DNA of 47,752 bases, taken from NCBI GenBank assembly GCA_029938605.1, contig JAOZUO010000055.1:1-47752 (forward strand), in the 5' to 3' direction. How positions within the stretch are numbered: position 1 is the stretch's first letter; each line of letters begins with the position of its first letter. The position numbers and the translations under genes were made by a program. This document shows, one piece after another, positions 9,066 to 18,471 of this stretch. Origin of the DNA: Deltaproteobacteria bacterium (GTDB taxonomy: Bacteria > Myxococcota_A > Polyangia > HGW-17 > JAJRWW01). A model generated the notes under the pieces. That model had not been told where the DNA came from, made no database searches, and saw nothing but the letters and a program-made list of their open reading frames with translations.

Positions 9066-10391
9066 ATGGCCAACGGTTTCGGAAATATTGCGAAGATCCC
9101 AGAGCTGCGAAAGCGGCTTCTGTGGACATTGATGCTTCTGGCTATCTACCGGATCGGTGTATTCGTCACCGTCCCGGGGGTTGATCGCAGCATCATGGCC
9201 AAGATCATGGCGCAGGCTTCCGGCAGCTTCCTGGGCATGTTCAACATGTTCAGCGGCGGTGCCCTGGAGCAGCTTTCGATCTTTGCCTTGGGCATCATGC
9301 CCTACATTTCGGCTTCCATCATCATTCAGCTACTCACGGTGGTGATCCCCAAGTTGGATCAGCTGAACAAAGAGGGTGAGGCCGGTCGGAAGAAGATCAA
9401 CCAGTACACAAGATACGGTACGATCGGCCTTTCGATTATCCAGGGCTTCTTCATCGCCACCTGGCTGGAGAGCAACAATGCCGCCTACGCGCAGTTCGGT
9501 GGCAATGTGGTCATCGAGCCCGGTTGGCCTTTCCGGCTGGTGACGGTGCTGACCCTCACCACGGGCACGGCCTTCCTGATGTGGCTCGGCGAGCAGATTA
9601 CCGAGCGCGGTATCGGCAACGGTATCTCGCTGCTGATCTTCGCCGGTATCGTCGCGGATCTGCCAGACGCCGTGGTGAAGCTGTACCAGATGGTGAAGAT
9701 GGGCGACATGGGCCCCTTCGACCTGATGGTCATTATGGTGCTCGTCGTCCTTGTGGTGGGAGTCATCATATTCTTCGAGCGCGGGCAGCGACGGATCCCG
9801 GTGCAGTACGCCAAGAGAGTCGTGGGTCGTAAGCTCTACGGCGGTACGTCTACGCACTTGCCGCTCAAGGTAAATACTGCGGGTGTGATCCCGCCGATCT
9901 TCGCGTCGTCTATTCTGATGTTCCCGGCGCAGATCGCCTCCATGTCCACCAATACGTGGCTTCGTAGCTTCGTTGACGCCATGCGCCCGGACGACTGGCG
10001 CTACAACGTTGTGTACGTTAGCCTGATCATCTTCTTCTGCTACTTCTACACGGCGGTGACCTTCAATCCGGTGGATGTGGCGGAAAACATGAAGAAGAAC
10101 GGCGGTTTTATCCCGGGGATTCGACCCGGAAAGCGTACCGCCGAATACATCGACCGTGTGCTCACGCGGATCACCTTCGGTGGTGCCATCTACGTGTCGG
10201 CGGTCTGCGTGCTGCCTAACCTGATGCAGGTCAAGCTCAAGGTTCCCTTTTACTTCGGTGGCACGTCCCTGCTGATCGTCGTGGGTGTCGCCCTCGACAC
10301 GGTGCAGCAGATAGAATCGTATCTGATTACCCGTCACTATGATGGGCTCGGAGGGCCGCGTAGCGCTCGTATCAGGGGGCGTAAACGGTGA
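9066..10391 (+). CDS. secY: Protein translocase subunit SecY
   Basis: A 441-residue integral membrane protein with ten hydrophobic segments, forming the SecYEG channel for Sec-dependent export and membrane insertion. Family signatures include [13 protein letters not shown] in the first helix region, [16 protein letters not shown], and [15 protein letters not shown]. The cytoplasmic loop after helix 6 ([17 protein letters not shown]) contacts the ribosome and SecA. The gene sits in its standard place after rplO. Its stop overlaps the map GTG (GTGA). Confidence 0.98.
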   Translation: MANGFGNIAKIPELRKRLLWTLMLLAIYRIGVFVTVPGVDRSIMAKIMAQASGSFLGMFNMFSGGALEQLSIFALGIMPYISASIIIQLLTVVIPKLDQLNKEGEAGRKKINQYTRYGTIGLSIIQGFFIATWLESNNAAYAQFGGNVVIEPGWPFRLVTVLTLTTGTAFLMWLGEQITERGIGNGISLLIFAGIVADLPDAVVKLYQMVKMGDMGPFDLMVIMVLVVLVVGVIIFFERGQRRIPVQYAKRVVGRKLYGGTSTHLPLKVNTAGVIPPIFASSILMFPAQIASMSTNTWLRSFVDAMRPDDWRYNVVYVSLIIFFCYFYTAVTFNPVDVAENMKKNGGFIPGIRPGKRTAEYIDRVLTRITFGGAIYVSAVCVLPNLMQVKLKVPFYFGGTSLLIVVGVALDTVQQIESYLITRHYDGLGGPRSARIRGRKR

Positions 10392-11179
10392 TCACTATGG
10401 GCTTCAGGTCAGCACCACAGCTCAAGAGCACCGCGGAGATCAGCAAGCTCCGCGAGGCCAACCTCATCGTGGCCGAAGTGCTCACGGAGGTCGGGACCAT
10501 GGTGGCCCCGGGCGTGTCGACCTGGGACCTGGAGCTTCGGGCGCGGGAGATCCTCAAGGAGCGCGATGCCAAGTCGGCCTTCATGGGATACGCCCCGGGC
10601 GGCGGAGTGCCTCCGTTCCCGGCCGTGCTGTGCACCTCAAAAAATGAGGTGATCGTACACGGGATCCCGAGTAAGGATGAAGTCCTCGTCGAGGGGGACA
10701 TTCTGAGCGTCGACTTCGGTTGTTTCAAGCACGGTTGGTGTGGCGATTCCGCGCGGACCTTCGCGGTGGGCGAAATCAGCGATGAGGCCGCTCGGCTCAT
10801 GGCTGCCACCGAGGAGGGCCTGGCCAAGGCCATCGAGCAGATGGTCGTGGGCAACCGTCTGGGTGATGTCTCTAACGCGGTGCAGCAGCACGTTGAGGCG
10901 CTAGGCTTTTCCGTGGTCCGCCAATTTGTGGGTCACGGCATCGGTAAGGCCATGCACGAGCCGCCCCAGGTGCCCAACTACGGGCGCCCCGGCCGTGGCC
11001 TCCGGCTCAACCGAGGGCTGGTAGTGGCAATAGAACCTATGGTAAACGTTGGGTCTCCTGACGTAGAAATACTTGACGACGGTTGGACTGCGGTCACAAG
11101 AGACCGATCGCTTTCCGCCCATTTTGAGCATTCGGTGGCCGTGACTGACGCGGGACCGTTGTGGCTTTCGAAGCCTTAG
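10388..11179 (+). CDS. map: Methionine aminopeptidase, type I
   Basis: A 263-residue cytosolic metalloprotease that removes the N-terminal Met from nascent proteins. All five metal ligands can be placed: Asp in LSVDFGC, Asp in GDSARTF, His in [12 protein letters not shown], Glu in IEPMV and Glu in FEHSVAV. It starts at GTG 10388, overlapping the secY stop. An in-frame ATG at 10397 is an alternative. Often adk lies before map and infA after it. Both are absent here. Confidence 0.96.
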   Translation: MITMGFRSAPQLKSTAEISKLREANLIVAEVLTEVGTMVAPGVSTWDLELRAREILKERDAKSAFMGYAPGGGVPPFPAVLCTSKNEVIVHGIPSKDEVLVEGDILSVDFGCFKHGWCGDSARTFAVGEISDEAARLMAATEEGLAKAIEQMVVGNRLGDVSNAVQQHVEALGFSVVRQFVGHGIGKAMHEPPQVPNYGRPGRGLRLNRGLVVAIEPMVNVGSPDVEILDDGWTAVTRDRSLSAHFEHSVAVTDAGPLWLSKP

Positions 11180-11190
11180 GGAGACGAATC

Positions 11191-11304
11191 GTGAAGGTAA
11201 GAGCATCGGTTCGCAAGATCTGCGACAAGTGTAAGGTGATCAAGCGCAGGGGTGTGGTGCGAGTGATCTGTGAGAACCCACGCCACAAGCAGCGCCAGGG
11301 CTAA
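11191..11304 (+). CDS. rpmJ: 50S ribosomal protein L36
   Basis: A 37-residue protein starting at GTG 11191 after AGGGAG. It reads [20 protein letters not shown] and has the zinc ligands C-x2-C-x12-C-x4-H (CDKC, then CENPRH). This is the zinc-binding form of L36, a late-assembly 50S protein. It directly follows map, without infA between them. Confidence 0.97.
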   Translation: MKVRASVRKICDKCKVIKRRGVVRVICENPRHKQRQG

Positions 11305-11329
11305 GGCCCGGAGCTGAGGAGGAACGACC

Positions 11330-11701
11330 GTGGCTCGTATTGCAGGCGTGGACCTACCGCGGAATAAGCGGGTAGAAATAGCGCTCACCTACATCTATGG
11401 TGTGGGCCGGACCAAGTCCCAGGAGATTCTTTCCAGGGCTGAGGTCAACCTGAATGTTCGTACGGACGATCTCACCGAGGGCGAGGTCAAGCGGATCCGT
11501 GAGATCATCGATGCCCACTACAAGGTGGAAGGTGATCTGCGCCGTGAGATCTCCATGAACATCAAGCGGCTCATGGACCTTGGCTGCTACCGGGGGCTGC
11601 GGCATCGTCGGAGCCTGCCCTGTCGTGGTCAGCGGACTCACACGAACGCTCGTACACGCAAGGGACCGCGTCGCAACGTGATGTCCCGGAAGAAGAAGTA
11701 A
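11330..11701 (+). CDS. rpsM: 30S ribosomal protein S13
   Basis: A 123-residue S13 with a GTG start after GAGGAGG. It begins [20 protein letters not shown] and has the conserved [20 protein letters not shown]. The basic C-terminal tail [13 protein letters not shown] reaches the P-site tRNA. It begins the classical alpha block: S13, S11, S4, RpoA, L17. Confidence 0.97.
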   Translation: MARIAGVDLPRNKRVEIALTYIYGVGRTKSQEILSRAEVNLNVRTDDLTEGEVKRIREIIDAHYKVEGDLRREISMNIKRLMDLGCYRGLRHRRSLPCRGQRTHTNARTRKGPRRNVMSRKKK

Positions 11702-11702
11702 G

Positions 11703-12095
11703 ATGGGAAAGCCGAAGAGAAGGCAGACCAAGCGCAAAGTCCGCAAGAATATTCAGAGCGGAATTTGCCACATTAAATCGACTTTCAACAACACCCTGGT
11801 GACTATCACGGATGTCTCTGGCAACGTGATCGCCTGGTCGTCGTCGGGGTGTCGCGGTTTCAAGGGTTCTCGTAAGTCGACTCCCTTCGCCGCGCAGCTC
11901 GCGGGTGAAGATGCCGCACGCAAGGCTCAGGAGCACGGTATGCGCTCCATAGCTGTCTACGTGAACGGACCCGGAGCGGGGCGCGAAAGCGCGCTGCGGG
12001 CGTTGCAGAGCACGGGTTTCAAGATTACGTTGATTCGCGACGTGACCCCGATTCCACACAACGGATGCCGGCCGCCTAAGCGCCGGCGAGTGTGA
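11703..12095 (+). CDS. rpsK: 30S ribosomal protein S11
   Basis: A 130-residue S11 in the 30S platform. Signatures are [39 protein letters not shown], and the end [12 protein letters not shown]. The ATG lies one base after the rpsM stop, so coupling is likely. Confidence 0.97.
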   Translation: MGKPKRRQTKRKVRKNIQSGICHIKSTFNNTLVTITDVSGNVIAWSSSGCRGFKGSRKSTPFAAQLAGEDAARKAQEHGMRSIAVYVNGPGAGRESALRALQSTGFKITLIRDVTPIPHNGCRPPKRRRV

Positions 12096-12107
12096 GGAGC
12101 GCGAGAG

Positions 12108-12737
12108 ATGGCACGATATAAGGGCCCAGTCTGTCGGCTCTGCCGACGTGAAGAGACCAAGCTGTTCCTTAAGGGGGACCGCTGTTACACCGAGAAGTGC
12201 GCCTTTGAGCGGCGGGCATACGCCCCCGGTCAGCACGGCAACGCCCGACGGCGTAAGCGCTCGGACTACGGTGAGCAGCTCCGGGAGAAGCAGAAGGTGC
12301 GTCGCATCTACGGCATCCTGGAGAAGCAATTCCGTAACTACTACGCCCGGGCATCCAAGATGAAGGGCGTCACCGGCGAGAACCTGCTGCAGCTGTTGGA
12401 GCGACGGCTAGACAACGTCGTTTATCGGCTGGGGTTGGCCTGCAACCGCAACGAGGCCCGGCAGCTTACGCTGCATCGCCACGTCACGGTCAACGGTGTG
12501 CGGGTGAACATCCCGTCGTACCTTGTTAAGGCTGGAGATGAGATCGAGGTTCGTGAGAAGAGCCGCGCCATCGTTCGCATCGCCGATTCCCTCGCTGGCG
12601 TGGACCGGCGCGGGGTGCCGCAGTGGCTTGAGCTGGACAAAGCCGCGTTCCGCGGAAAGGTGGCCGCGCTGCCGTCACGCGAGGATCTCAGCATCCAGAT
12701 TCGCGAGCAGCTCATCGTCGAGCTCTACTCGAAGTAG
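12108..12737 (+). CDS. rpsD: 30S ribosomal protein S4, zinc-binding form
   Basis: A 209-residue S4, a primary 16S rRNA binder and, in E. coli, the repressor of the alpha operon. The N-terminal zinc ligands of the C+ form are present: CRLC at residues 9-12 and then Cys 26 and Cys 31. The S4-type RNA-binding domain reads [20 protein letters not shown]. Length is normal. Confidence 0.97.
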   Translation: MARYKGPVCRLCRREETKLFLKGDRCYTEKCAFERRAYAPGQHGNARRRKRSDYGEQLREKQKVRRIYGILEKQFRNYYARASKMKGVTGENLLQLLERRLDNVVYRLGLACNRNEARQLTLHRHVTVNGVRVNIPSYLVKAGDEIEVREKSRAIVRIADSLAGVDRRGVPQWLELDKAAFRGKVAALPSREDLSIQIREQLIVELYSK

Positions 12738-12779
12738 TGAGCCCTCGACGCAACTGCGCTATCCCAGAGGAGGGATTGA

Positions 12780-13817
12780 ATGCCCGCTAATCCGTCGCCG
12801 ACCATCAACTTCTTTGCCAAGAACTGGCGAGATCTCATTCGGCCCAAGTTGCTCGAAATGGACAGCGAGTCGCTGACTGCCGAATATGGCAAGTTCACAT
12901 GCGAGCCGCTCGAGCGGGGCTTTGGCATCACCATTGGCAACAGCCTGAGGCGTGTGCTCCTCAGCTCGATCCAGGGAGCCGCCGTCACGGCGGTGAAGCT
13001 GGACGGTGCGTTGCACGAGTTCACGGCGCTGCCCGATGTGGTGGAGGATGTCACCGACATTATCCTCAACATCAAGGATGTGCTGCTCCGCGCTGATGAC
13101 CACCGACCGCGTATTCTTCGCATCGACGCCTCCGCTGGAGAGGTGACCGCTGGAGATATCGAGCTGGTGGACGGCGTAGAGGTGCTGAATCCCGCGCACC
13201 ACATCTGCACCGTGGCCTCGGGCGGAAAGCTCAAGATGGAGCTGATGCTGCGCACGGGCCGTGGATATGTGCCGTCGGACATGCACAAAGACACCGGCCT
13301 CGGCGTAGGCGCAGTGCCCATCGACGCGATCTTCAGCCCGGTGAAGAAGGTCAACTACACAGTGACCAACGCCCGCGTGGCCCAGCGCACGGACTTTGAC
13401 AAGCTGACGGTCGAGATCTGGACCAACGGCGCGGTCAAGCCGGAGGACGCATTGGCCTTCGGGGCCAAGATCCTTAAGGAGCAGCTGCAGATTTTCATCA
13501 ACTTCGATGAGCCCGTCGAGCCCTCTCCCGACGAGAGAACGGACGGGGCCGAGGAGTTGAACACCTCGCTCTGGAAGTCGGTGGACGAGCTGGAGCTGTC
13601 GGTGCGATCTGCCAACTGCCTGCAGAACGCAAATATCAAGTACATCGGCCAGCTGGTCCAGAAGACCGAGGCCGACATGTTGAAGACCAAGAATTTCGGC
13701 CGCAAGTCTCTTAAGGAGATCAAAGAGATCCTGGCCGAGATGGGACTCGCGCTGGGCATGAAGATCGAAGGTTGGCCCATCGATGGCCCGCCGCCGCCCC
13801 GTCCCAATGTCGGGTAG
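12780..13817 (+). CDS. rpoA: DNA-directed RNA polymerase subunit alpha
   Basis: A 345-residue RNA polymerase alpha subunit. The N-terminal domain, which dimerises and recruits beta and beta-prime, includes [20 protein letters not shown]. The C-terminal domain, which contacts UP elements and activators, starts near residue 260 and contains [25 protein letters not shown] (given here in pieces: [10 protein letters not shown] and [11 protein letters not shown]). GAGGAGGGA precedes the ATG at 12780. It lies between rpsD and rplQ as usual. Confidence 0.98.
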   Translation: MPANPSPTINFFAKNWRDLIRPKLLEMDSESLTAEYGKFTCEPLERGFGITIGNSLRRVLLSSIQGAAVTAVKLDGALHEFTALPDVVEDVTDIILNIKDVLLRADDHRPRILRIDASAGEVTAGDIELVDGVEVLNPAHHICTVASGGKLKMELMLRTGRGYVPSDMHKDTGLGVGAVPIDAIFSPVKKVNYTVTNARVAQRTDFDKLTVEIWTNGAVKPEDALAFGAKILKEQLQIFINFDEPVEPSPDERTDGAEELNTSLWKSVDELELSVRSANCLQNANIKYIGQLVQKTEADMLKTKNFGRKSLKEIKEILAEMGLALGMKIEGWPIDGPPPPRPNVG

Positions 13818-13838
13818 AGCGCGACCAGGAGTAGAGTT

Positions 13839-14309
13839 ATGAGACACCAGAAAAGCGGCCGCCGGCTGGGCCGAAGCGCCACCCATCGCAAGGCCATGTG
13901 GTCCAATATGGTGGCGTCGCTCATCACGCATGAGCGCATTGAGACCACCGAGGCCAAGGCCAAGGAGCTGCGGCGCATCGCCGAGCGCACCATGACCTGG
14001 GCGACCTCCCTGGGGACCCTGCTGGCCAAGGATCCTGACGATCGCTCCGCGGATGAGGCGGCCAAGTACGTTCATCACGTGCGTATGGCGCGGCGAGTGC
14101 TCAAGGATAAGTCGGCCCTGGATCGGCTGTTCACCGAGGTGGCACCCCGCTTCGTGGACGACGACGGCAAGTACGATGGCGGCTACACCCGCATCATCAA
14201 GACCCGTCGGCGCAAGGGCGACGGTGCGCTTCTGGCCTTCGTCGAGCTGAACGACTATGAGATCGGCGTTGTGCAGGAGGAGACTCCTGAGAAGGCCGAG
14301 GAAGAGTAG
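13839..14309 (+). CDS. rplQ: 50S ribosomal protein L17
   Basis: A 156-residue L17. The start [20 protein letters not shown] is the family signature. It is longer than E. coli L17 (127 residues) because of a loop near residues 50-70 and an acidic tail ([13 protein letters not shown]). It is the last gene of the ribosomal cluster. No convincing intrinsic terminator is visible in the 188 bases that follow. Confidence 0.97.
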   Translation: MRHQKSGRRLGRSATHRKAMWSNMVASLITHERIETTEAKAKELRRIAERTMTWATSLGTLLAKDPDDRSADEAAKYVHHVRMARRVLKDKSALDRLFTEVAPRFVDDDGKYDGGYTRIIKTRRRKGDGALLAFVELNDYEIGVVQEETPEKAEEE

Positions 14310-14410
14310 CCCATCCCTGGCTCAGCCCCCCGGGCCCCCAGACGCCCCATCAGATCCCGCAGAACCCGCCACTAATTCCCCGGTATGTCGGCAGCCATTT
14401 GGCCACGCCA

Positions 14411-14419
14411 TGCTATACT
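14411..14419 (+). promoter_or_regulatory. Extended -10 promoter for the Cys/Asp-repeat lipoprotein
   Basis: TGCTATACT matches the extended -10 pattern TGnTATAaT. No good -35 hexamer is visible 17 bases upstream, as expected for this promoter type. It lies about 80 bases before the ATG at 14498, in the gap after the ribosomal cluster, and would separate the expression of the two. Confidence 0.5.
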
Positions 14420-14497
14420 GTGGGGCGGATGACGTAAGTTAAGAATAACCTATCCCTCTTGAAGTTCCAGACAGAGGAAGCCGCAAAGGAGCCCCCC

Positions 14498-16132
14498 ATG
14501 CGCCGTATCGCTTTGATCCCTTTTACCATGATGCTTGTAGGCATTTTTGCCGTCACCGGCTGTCGGAATGACGACGATGACAACCCGGGCAACAACAATA
14601 ACATCAATGGTACCGATGATCACACCATCTATCAGATTCAGGACGACACAGATCCAGGCCATCTTCAGGCCGGGGATCAGGTTCGGATTGAGCGTGTGGT
14701 GGTTACCGCGGTGGACAAGTATGACTCGGGCGATGGTCGCACGGGCAACGTCTGGGTGCAGGAGCCTGCCGGGGGCGCCTTCTCAGGAGTCATGGTCTTC
14801 GCTCCGTCGATCCTGCCCGGCGGGGATCTGGAGTCCATCAATGTAGGGGATCTGGTGGATGTGAGCGGCGAAATCGACGAGTTTGCCCTGACGGAGGACA
14901 CCTCTGGTCGCACCACTACCGAGATTGCCAACGGCACGGTGACGGTGCTTGGTGTGGCGGATCCGCTAGAGCCCGAGGTCGTCTCTGTCCAAGAGTTGAT
15001 CACGGACCCTTCCGCCGAGCAGTGGGAGAGCGTGCTGGTGCGCGTGTTGAACATCCGCGCCACCGACAAGAATGACAGCTACAAGGAGGTCACCTACACC
15101 GGCGGGCTCGTGGGGGACGACGAGCTGTGGGACCTTTTCGGCGCGACCACCGTGGACACCTGCTATGGCCAGGTGACCGGTGTGATGAACTACTTCTTCA
15201 AGTATTTCCTTATGCCGCGTTCGGACGCTGACATCGTGGAGGGCGTGTCCACGGACTGCGCCACCGCCTCCGATGAGATCTGCGATGACGGCATCGACAA
15301 CAACGGCAACACCTTCATCGACTGTGACGACTGGGATTGCCAGAACGACCCAGCCTGCATCGAGACTGAATGCGATGATGAGATCGACAACGACGACGAT
15401 GGCGACACCGATTGCGACGACTCCGACTGCCTGGGCACCGTAGCCTGCCCCGCGCCCACGGAGAACAATGACACCGATTGCGCCGACGGCGAGGACAACG
15501 ACGGTGACAACCTGGTGGACTGCGAGGATCCCTCTTGCAACAGTCATCCTGATGTGACGGTTTGCACCGAGACCGACTGCGATGACAACTTTGACAACGA
15601 TCTGGATGGCCACACTGACTGCGACGATTTCGACTGTCTGGCGGCCGGAGCTTGTGACAGCAGCGCCGCTGTGGAGGCCGGAGCGGTGGAGTGCGCAGAC
15701 GGCTCTGACAACGATGACAATGGACACACCGACTGCGCGGACAACAGCTGCCGGTACTCCGTGGCAGCCTGCCAAGAGGACACCTTAGCGGCCTGCACAG
15801 ACGGCGAAGACAACGACAAGGACGGCCACACGGACTGCGAGGATTTCTCCTGTCAGTACGCCGGGGTCTGCGGCGAGGAGACGAGCGACGCCAGCTGCAG
15901 CAACGGTCTGGACGACGACGACGATGGCCACACTGACTGCGACGACTTCTCCTGCCAGAAGGGCGAGGACAACCGGATCTGCGAAGGAAACGCCTTCACC
16001 TGCTCGGACGGCTTGGACAATGACGGCGACGGCCACACCGACTGCGCGGCCTTCGCCTGCCGCTGCTGCCCCGACGAGGGCGATGCATGCACCTTTGAGT
16101 TCGTTGTCTCGACCTGCCCCCGCTGCCAGTAG
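14498..16132 (+). CDS. Exported lipoprotein with OB-fold-like domain and eight Cys/Asp repeats
   Basis: A 544-residue protein. I start at 14498 because AAAGGA precedes it and the sequence then reads as a lipoprotein signal with lipobox VTGC (MRRIALIPFTMMLVGIFAVTGC, split as hydrophobic run and VTGC). Residues about 40-250 resemble the OB-fold region found at the front of secreted nucleases (VWVQEPAGG, VGDLVDVSGEI). The rest is eight units of the form C-x-D-G-x-D-N-D-x-D-G-x-x-D-C-x-D-x-x-C, spaced roughly 35-40 residues apart. The Asp ladder suggests calcium binding and the Cys pairs suggest disulfides outside the cytoplasm. Such repeats are common in myxobacterial surface proteins. The function is unknown. 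Confidence 0.85.
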   Translation: MRRIALIPFTMMLVGIFAVTGCRNDDDDNPGNNNNINGTDDHTIYQIQDDTDPGHLQAGDQVRIERVVVTAVDKYDSGDGRTGNVWVQEPAGGAFSGVMVFAPSILPGGDLESINVGDLVDVSGEIDEFALTEDTSGRTTTEIANGTVTVLGVADPLEPEVVSVQELITDPSAEQWESVLVRVLNIRATDKNDSYKEVTYTGGLVGDDELWDLFGATTVDTCYGQVTGVMNYFFKYFLMPRSDADIVEGVSTDCATASDEICDDGIDNNGNTFIDCDDWDCQNDPACIETECDDEIDNDDDGDTDCDDSDCLGTVACPAPTENNDTDCADGEDNDGDNLVDCEDPSCNSHPDVTVCTETDCDDNFDNDLDGHTDCDDFDCLAAGACDSSAAVEAGAVECADGSDNDDNGHTDCADNSCRYSVAACQEDTLAACTDGEDNDKDGHTDCEDFSCQYAGVCGEETSDASCSNGLDDDDDGHTDCDDFSCQKGEDNRICEGNAFTCSDGLDNDGDGHTDCAAFACRCCPDEGDACTFEFVVSTCPRCQ

Positions 16133-16147
16133 TCTCTCAAATCAAAA

Positions 16148-18316
16148 TTAGTCCGGGGGGGCGATGCCAGTGACCCAGCGTTGGTAGGAGACCACTACCT
16201 CGTAGGGCGGGTCGGAGAAGTCCTGCTGCAAGAACACGATGGAGTTGGACGAGGCACGGTAGTCAAAGCCGTTGACGCGGGAGCGGGGCAGGGCCGGGAA
16301 GGTTGACGGCGTCGACGTCTTATCTTCCTTGGCTACGGCCAAGCTCACGGAGATGGGGGTGTGGTGTAGGATCACTGGCGAGGCGGAACCCACGATGTCC
16401 TGGATAATCAGCGCCAGGGTGGCGGTGAGGTCCGTCTGGCAGATGGATCCGGTTTGGCCGCCGACCTGATTGATCACCTCCTCGTAGCCGCGACTCCAGG
16501 CGCCCAGATCGGAGCAGTCGGGCGTGGAGCCCGGCACCAGGATCCCGTGGGGGATGGCGTCGATTTCGGGTTGAGAGAGGTAGCTGGTGTACGAGGTCAC
16601 CATGGCGTCGCAGCTCGCGTCCCAGCCGGCGCCCTCCCAGCTGACACTGCAGCCTTCCGTGAATTCCTGGGCGGGCTCGTCCGAGACGAAGATCACCACC
16701 AGCTTGGCCTCGGGGCGGATCTTGTGCGTGTCGGCGGCGTTGCGCGGAAGGTGCTGGTTGATGGCTTCTTCCATCTGGCTGAAGCCATGTTCGGACCCAC
16801 CGCTGGCCGCGCGGTGGCCGGCGGGATCGGTGATGCAGGCCAGGAAGTCACTGGACTGGGCTGGACCGAGCCAGAAGTCGTCCGACTGGTCAGCTCGGGT
16901 GCAGCAGTCCCCCGGGTTGCCCAGGGTCATGTCCACCACACACATGCGCCAGTCCAGGCCGGATTGGCTCGCGATGTTGAGGAAAGTGGAACCCGCATCG
17001 GCGACGCGCTGCTGGTCGTCGTCCATGGATCCCGAGTCGTCCACCACCCAGATGATGTCCGCGACGGGTGAGGATTCCACGATATAGCTCTCGCATTCGA
17101 TCTCCGTTGTGGCGCTGGACTCGGCCAGGCTGGTACCGTTGGCCATGTCATCGATGTGGTAGCCTATGTGCTCGCCGGAGTTGTATCCGGTGGTGGTGGC
17201 CACCGCGCCGATGACCAGGGCCTGGCCGTCGGCGCGGACCTGCACGGCGAAGCTCACAATGAACTCCGTGTCCACGACGCCGTTGTTCTGCTGAGACAGG
17301 GTTTGGAAGTCGGCCAGGGTTCGGCCGAGGATCGCGGCGAGGATCTGGTTCCGTAGCGCGCCGATGGAGAGGGACCCCGTGTTGGTGGTCCGTATCACCG
17401 CGCTCACGACGGTGTCGTGTCCGTCGTGGCTCGTGGTAGCCGATCCGCTGGTGAGCGGGGTGGAGTTGGCGCCGGCCATGGTGTTCATCTGCTGGATAAC
17501 GGCCTGGGCCTCGGTGGCGGCGTCGGCTGCGGAGGCGGGGCGTGCCAACACGAAGCCCGCGGTCTCGTGGTTGGCGTCGGCCAGGTCAAAGGAGGCCGCC
17601 GCCTCGTTGTAGCCCGCGTTGTCCGGATTGGTCTCCAGCCAGATGGCCGTCTCTTCGAGGGCCACCTGAAAAAGCCCGGAAGAGTGAGTGTGGCGCTGGA
17701 CCGGCTTGCGCCCGTTGGGGTTGGACTCAGACCGCGCGTTGCAGATGAAGGTGGGCTCTTGGCCGTCGGGCACGCCGTCACCGTCGGTGTCCGCGGAGGC
17801 GGGGTCTGTCTCACCGTCGAGGCAGTCCATGTTGATGCACACCCCGGCGGTGGTGGAGCAGTAGTCCCCGGGCGTGGTACACGGGCACGGTTCGGTGCAG
17901 TTGCCCACCACACCGTCGCCGTTGCGGTCCTCCTCCCGGTCGGGCACGCCGTCGTTGTCGCTGTCCTGATCCAGGTAGTCGGGAATGCCATCGCCGTCGG
18001 TGTCCCGGGCCGGGGTCTGCGGGTTCTGGTCGCCGGCCTCAATGAAGTCGGAGATGCCGTCGTTGTCACTGTCCTGATCCGCATAGTCGAAGATGCCGTC
18101 GCCGTCCGTGTCACGGTTGAACTCGCAGCCCTCGTCGTGGTTGGAGATGGTGTCTCCGTCATCATCGCCGAAGGGATCGCAGTCGGTGTTCACGGTTCCG
18201 TCCGGAGGCCGGTAATTATTGAGGTTGTAGTTTCCCTGGCTGCCCACAGGCCCACAGGCCAGACCCAGTCCAACCGCCATAGCGACAAAGATGGCCACTG
18301 TTCGCGTCATGTGCAT
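16148..18316 (-). CDS. Surface lipoprotein with thrombospondin type 3 repeats and a VWA domain
   Basis: A 722-residue protein starting at the ATG at 18316 with GGAGGAAG upstream. The signal ends in the lipobox GLAC. Residues about 40-175 are calcium-binding TSP3-type repeats (DTDGDGIPDYLDQDSDNDG). A VWA domain follows in the second half, with the metal site motif DIIWVVDDSGSMDDDQQ (DxSxS). Several Cys pairs (CCTRAD, CSDLGAW) suggest disulfides. VWA domains bind protein ligands. Adhesion or surface assembly is a reasonable guess, not shown. It converges with the Cys/Asp-repeat lipoprotein, with 15 bases between the stops. Confidence 0.88.
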   Translation of the reverse strand: MHMTRTVAIFVAMAVGLGLACGPVGSQGNYNLNNYRPPDGTVNTDCDPFGDDDGDTISNHDEGCEFNRDTDGDGIFDYADQDSDNDGISDFIEAGDQNPQTPARDTDGDGIPDYLDQDSDNDGVPDREEDRNGDGVVGNCTEPCPCTTPGDYCSTTAGVCINMDCLDGETDPASADTDGDGVPDGQEPTFICNARSESNPNGRKPVQRHTHSSGLFQVALEETAIWLETNPDNAGYNEAAASFDLADANHETAGFVLARPASAADAATEAQAVIQQMNTMAGANSTPLTSGSATTSHDGHDTVVSAVIRTTNTGSLSIGALRNQILAAILGRTLADFQTLSQQNNGVVDTEFIVSFAVQVRADGQALVIGAVATTTGYNSGEHIGYHIDDMANGTSLAESSATTEIECESYIVESSPVADIIWVVDDSGSMDDDQQRVADAGSTFLNIASQSGLDWRMCVVDMTLGNPGDCCTRADQSDDFWLGPAQSSDFLACITDPAGHRAASGGSEHGFSQMEEAINQHLPRNAADTHKIRPEAKLVVIFVSDEPAQEFTEGCSVSWEGAGWDASCDAMVTSYTSYLSQPEIDAIPHGILVPGSTPDCSDLGAWSRGYEEVINQVGGQTGSICQTDLTATLALIIQDIVGSASPVILHHTPISVSLAVAKEDKTSTPSTFPALPRSRVNGFDYRASSNSIVFLQQDFSDPPYEVVVSYQRWVTGIAPPD

Positions 18317-18428
18317 AGCTACTTCCTCCGGTTCATATAGCTATACCGCACCGGTGGGTGTATTCGAAGTAAAAACCAAGCGAGCGCTCGATGGGTGGGC
18401 GCAGATTGCGCCAAGGCTGTGGATTTGC

Positions 18429-18457
18429 TTGTCTGTACACTGTCTTTGCGCTACGAA
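18429..18457 (+). promoter_or_regulatory. Possible sigma-70 promoter before the 18472 gene
   Basis: TTGTCT, a 17-base spacer and TACGAA resemble a weak sigma-70 promoter. The start codon at 18469/18472 would lie only a few bases after the expected transcript start, and no ribosome binding site is seen, so the mRNA may be leaderless. The nearby palindrome TATAGCTATA (18336-18345) could serve the opposite gene. Confidence 0.3.
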
Positions 18458-18471
18458 CTTGATGAGCTGTG

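Noticed and set aside
14310..14400. Intrinsic terminator after rplQ
   Set aside because: The C-rich stretch CCCCCCGGGCCCCC can fold in part but no T run follows and no convincing stem was found.
16454..18340. Long Val/Gly-rich + strand frames
   Set aside because: They are antisense shadows of the TSP3 and VWA domains of the lipoprotein.
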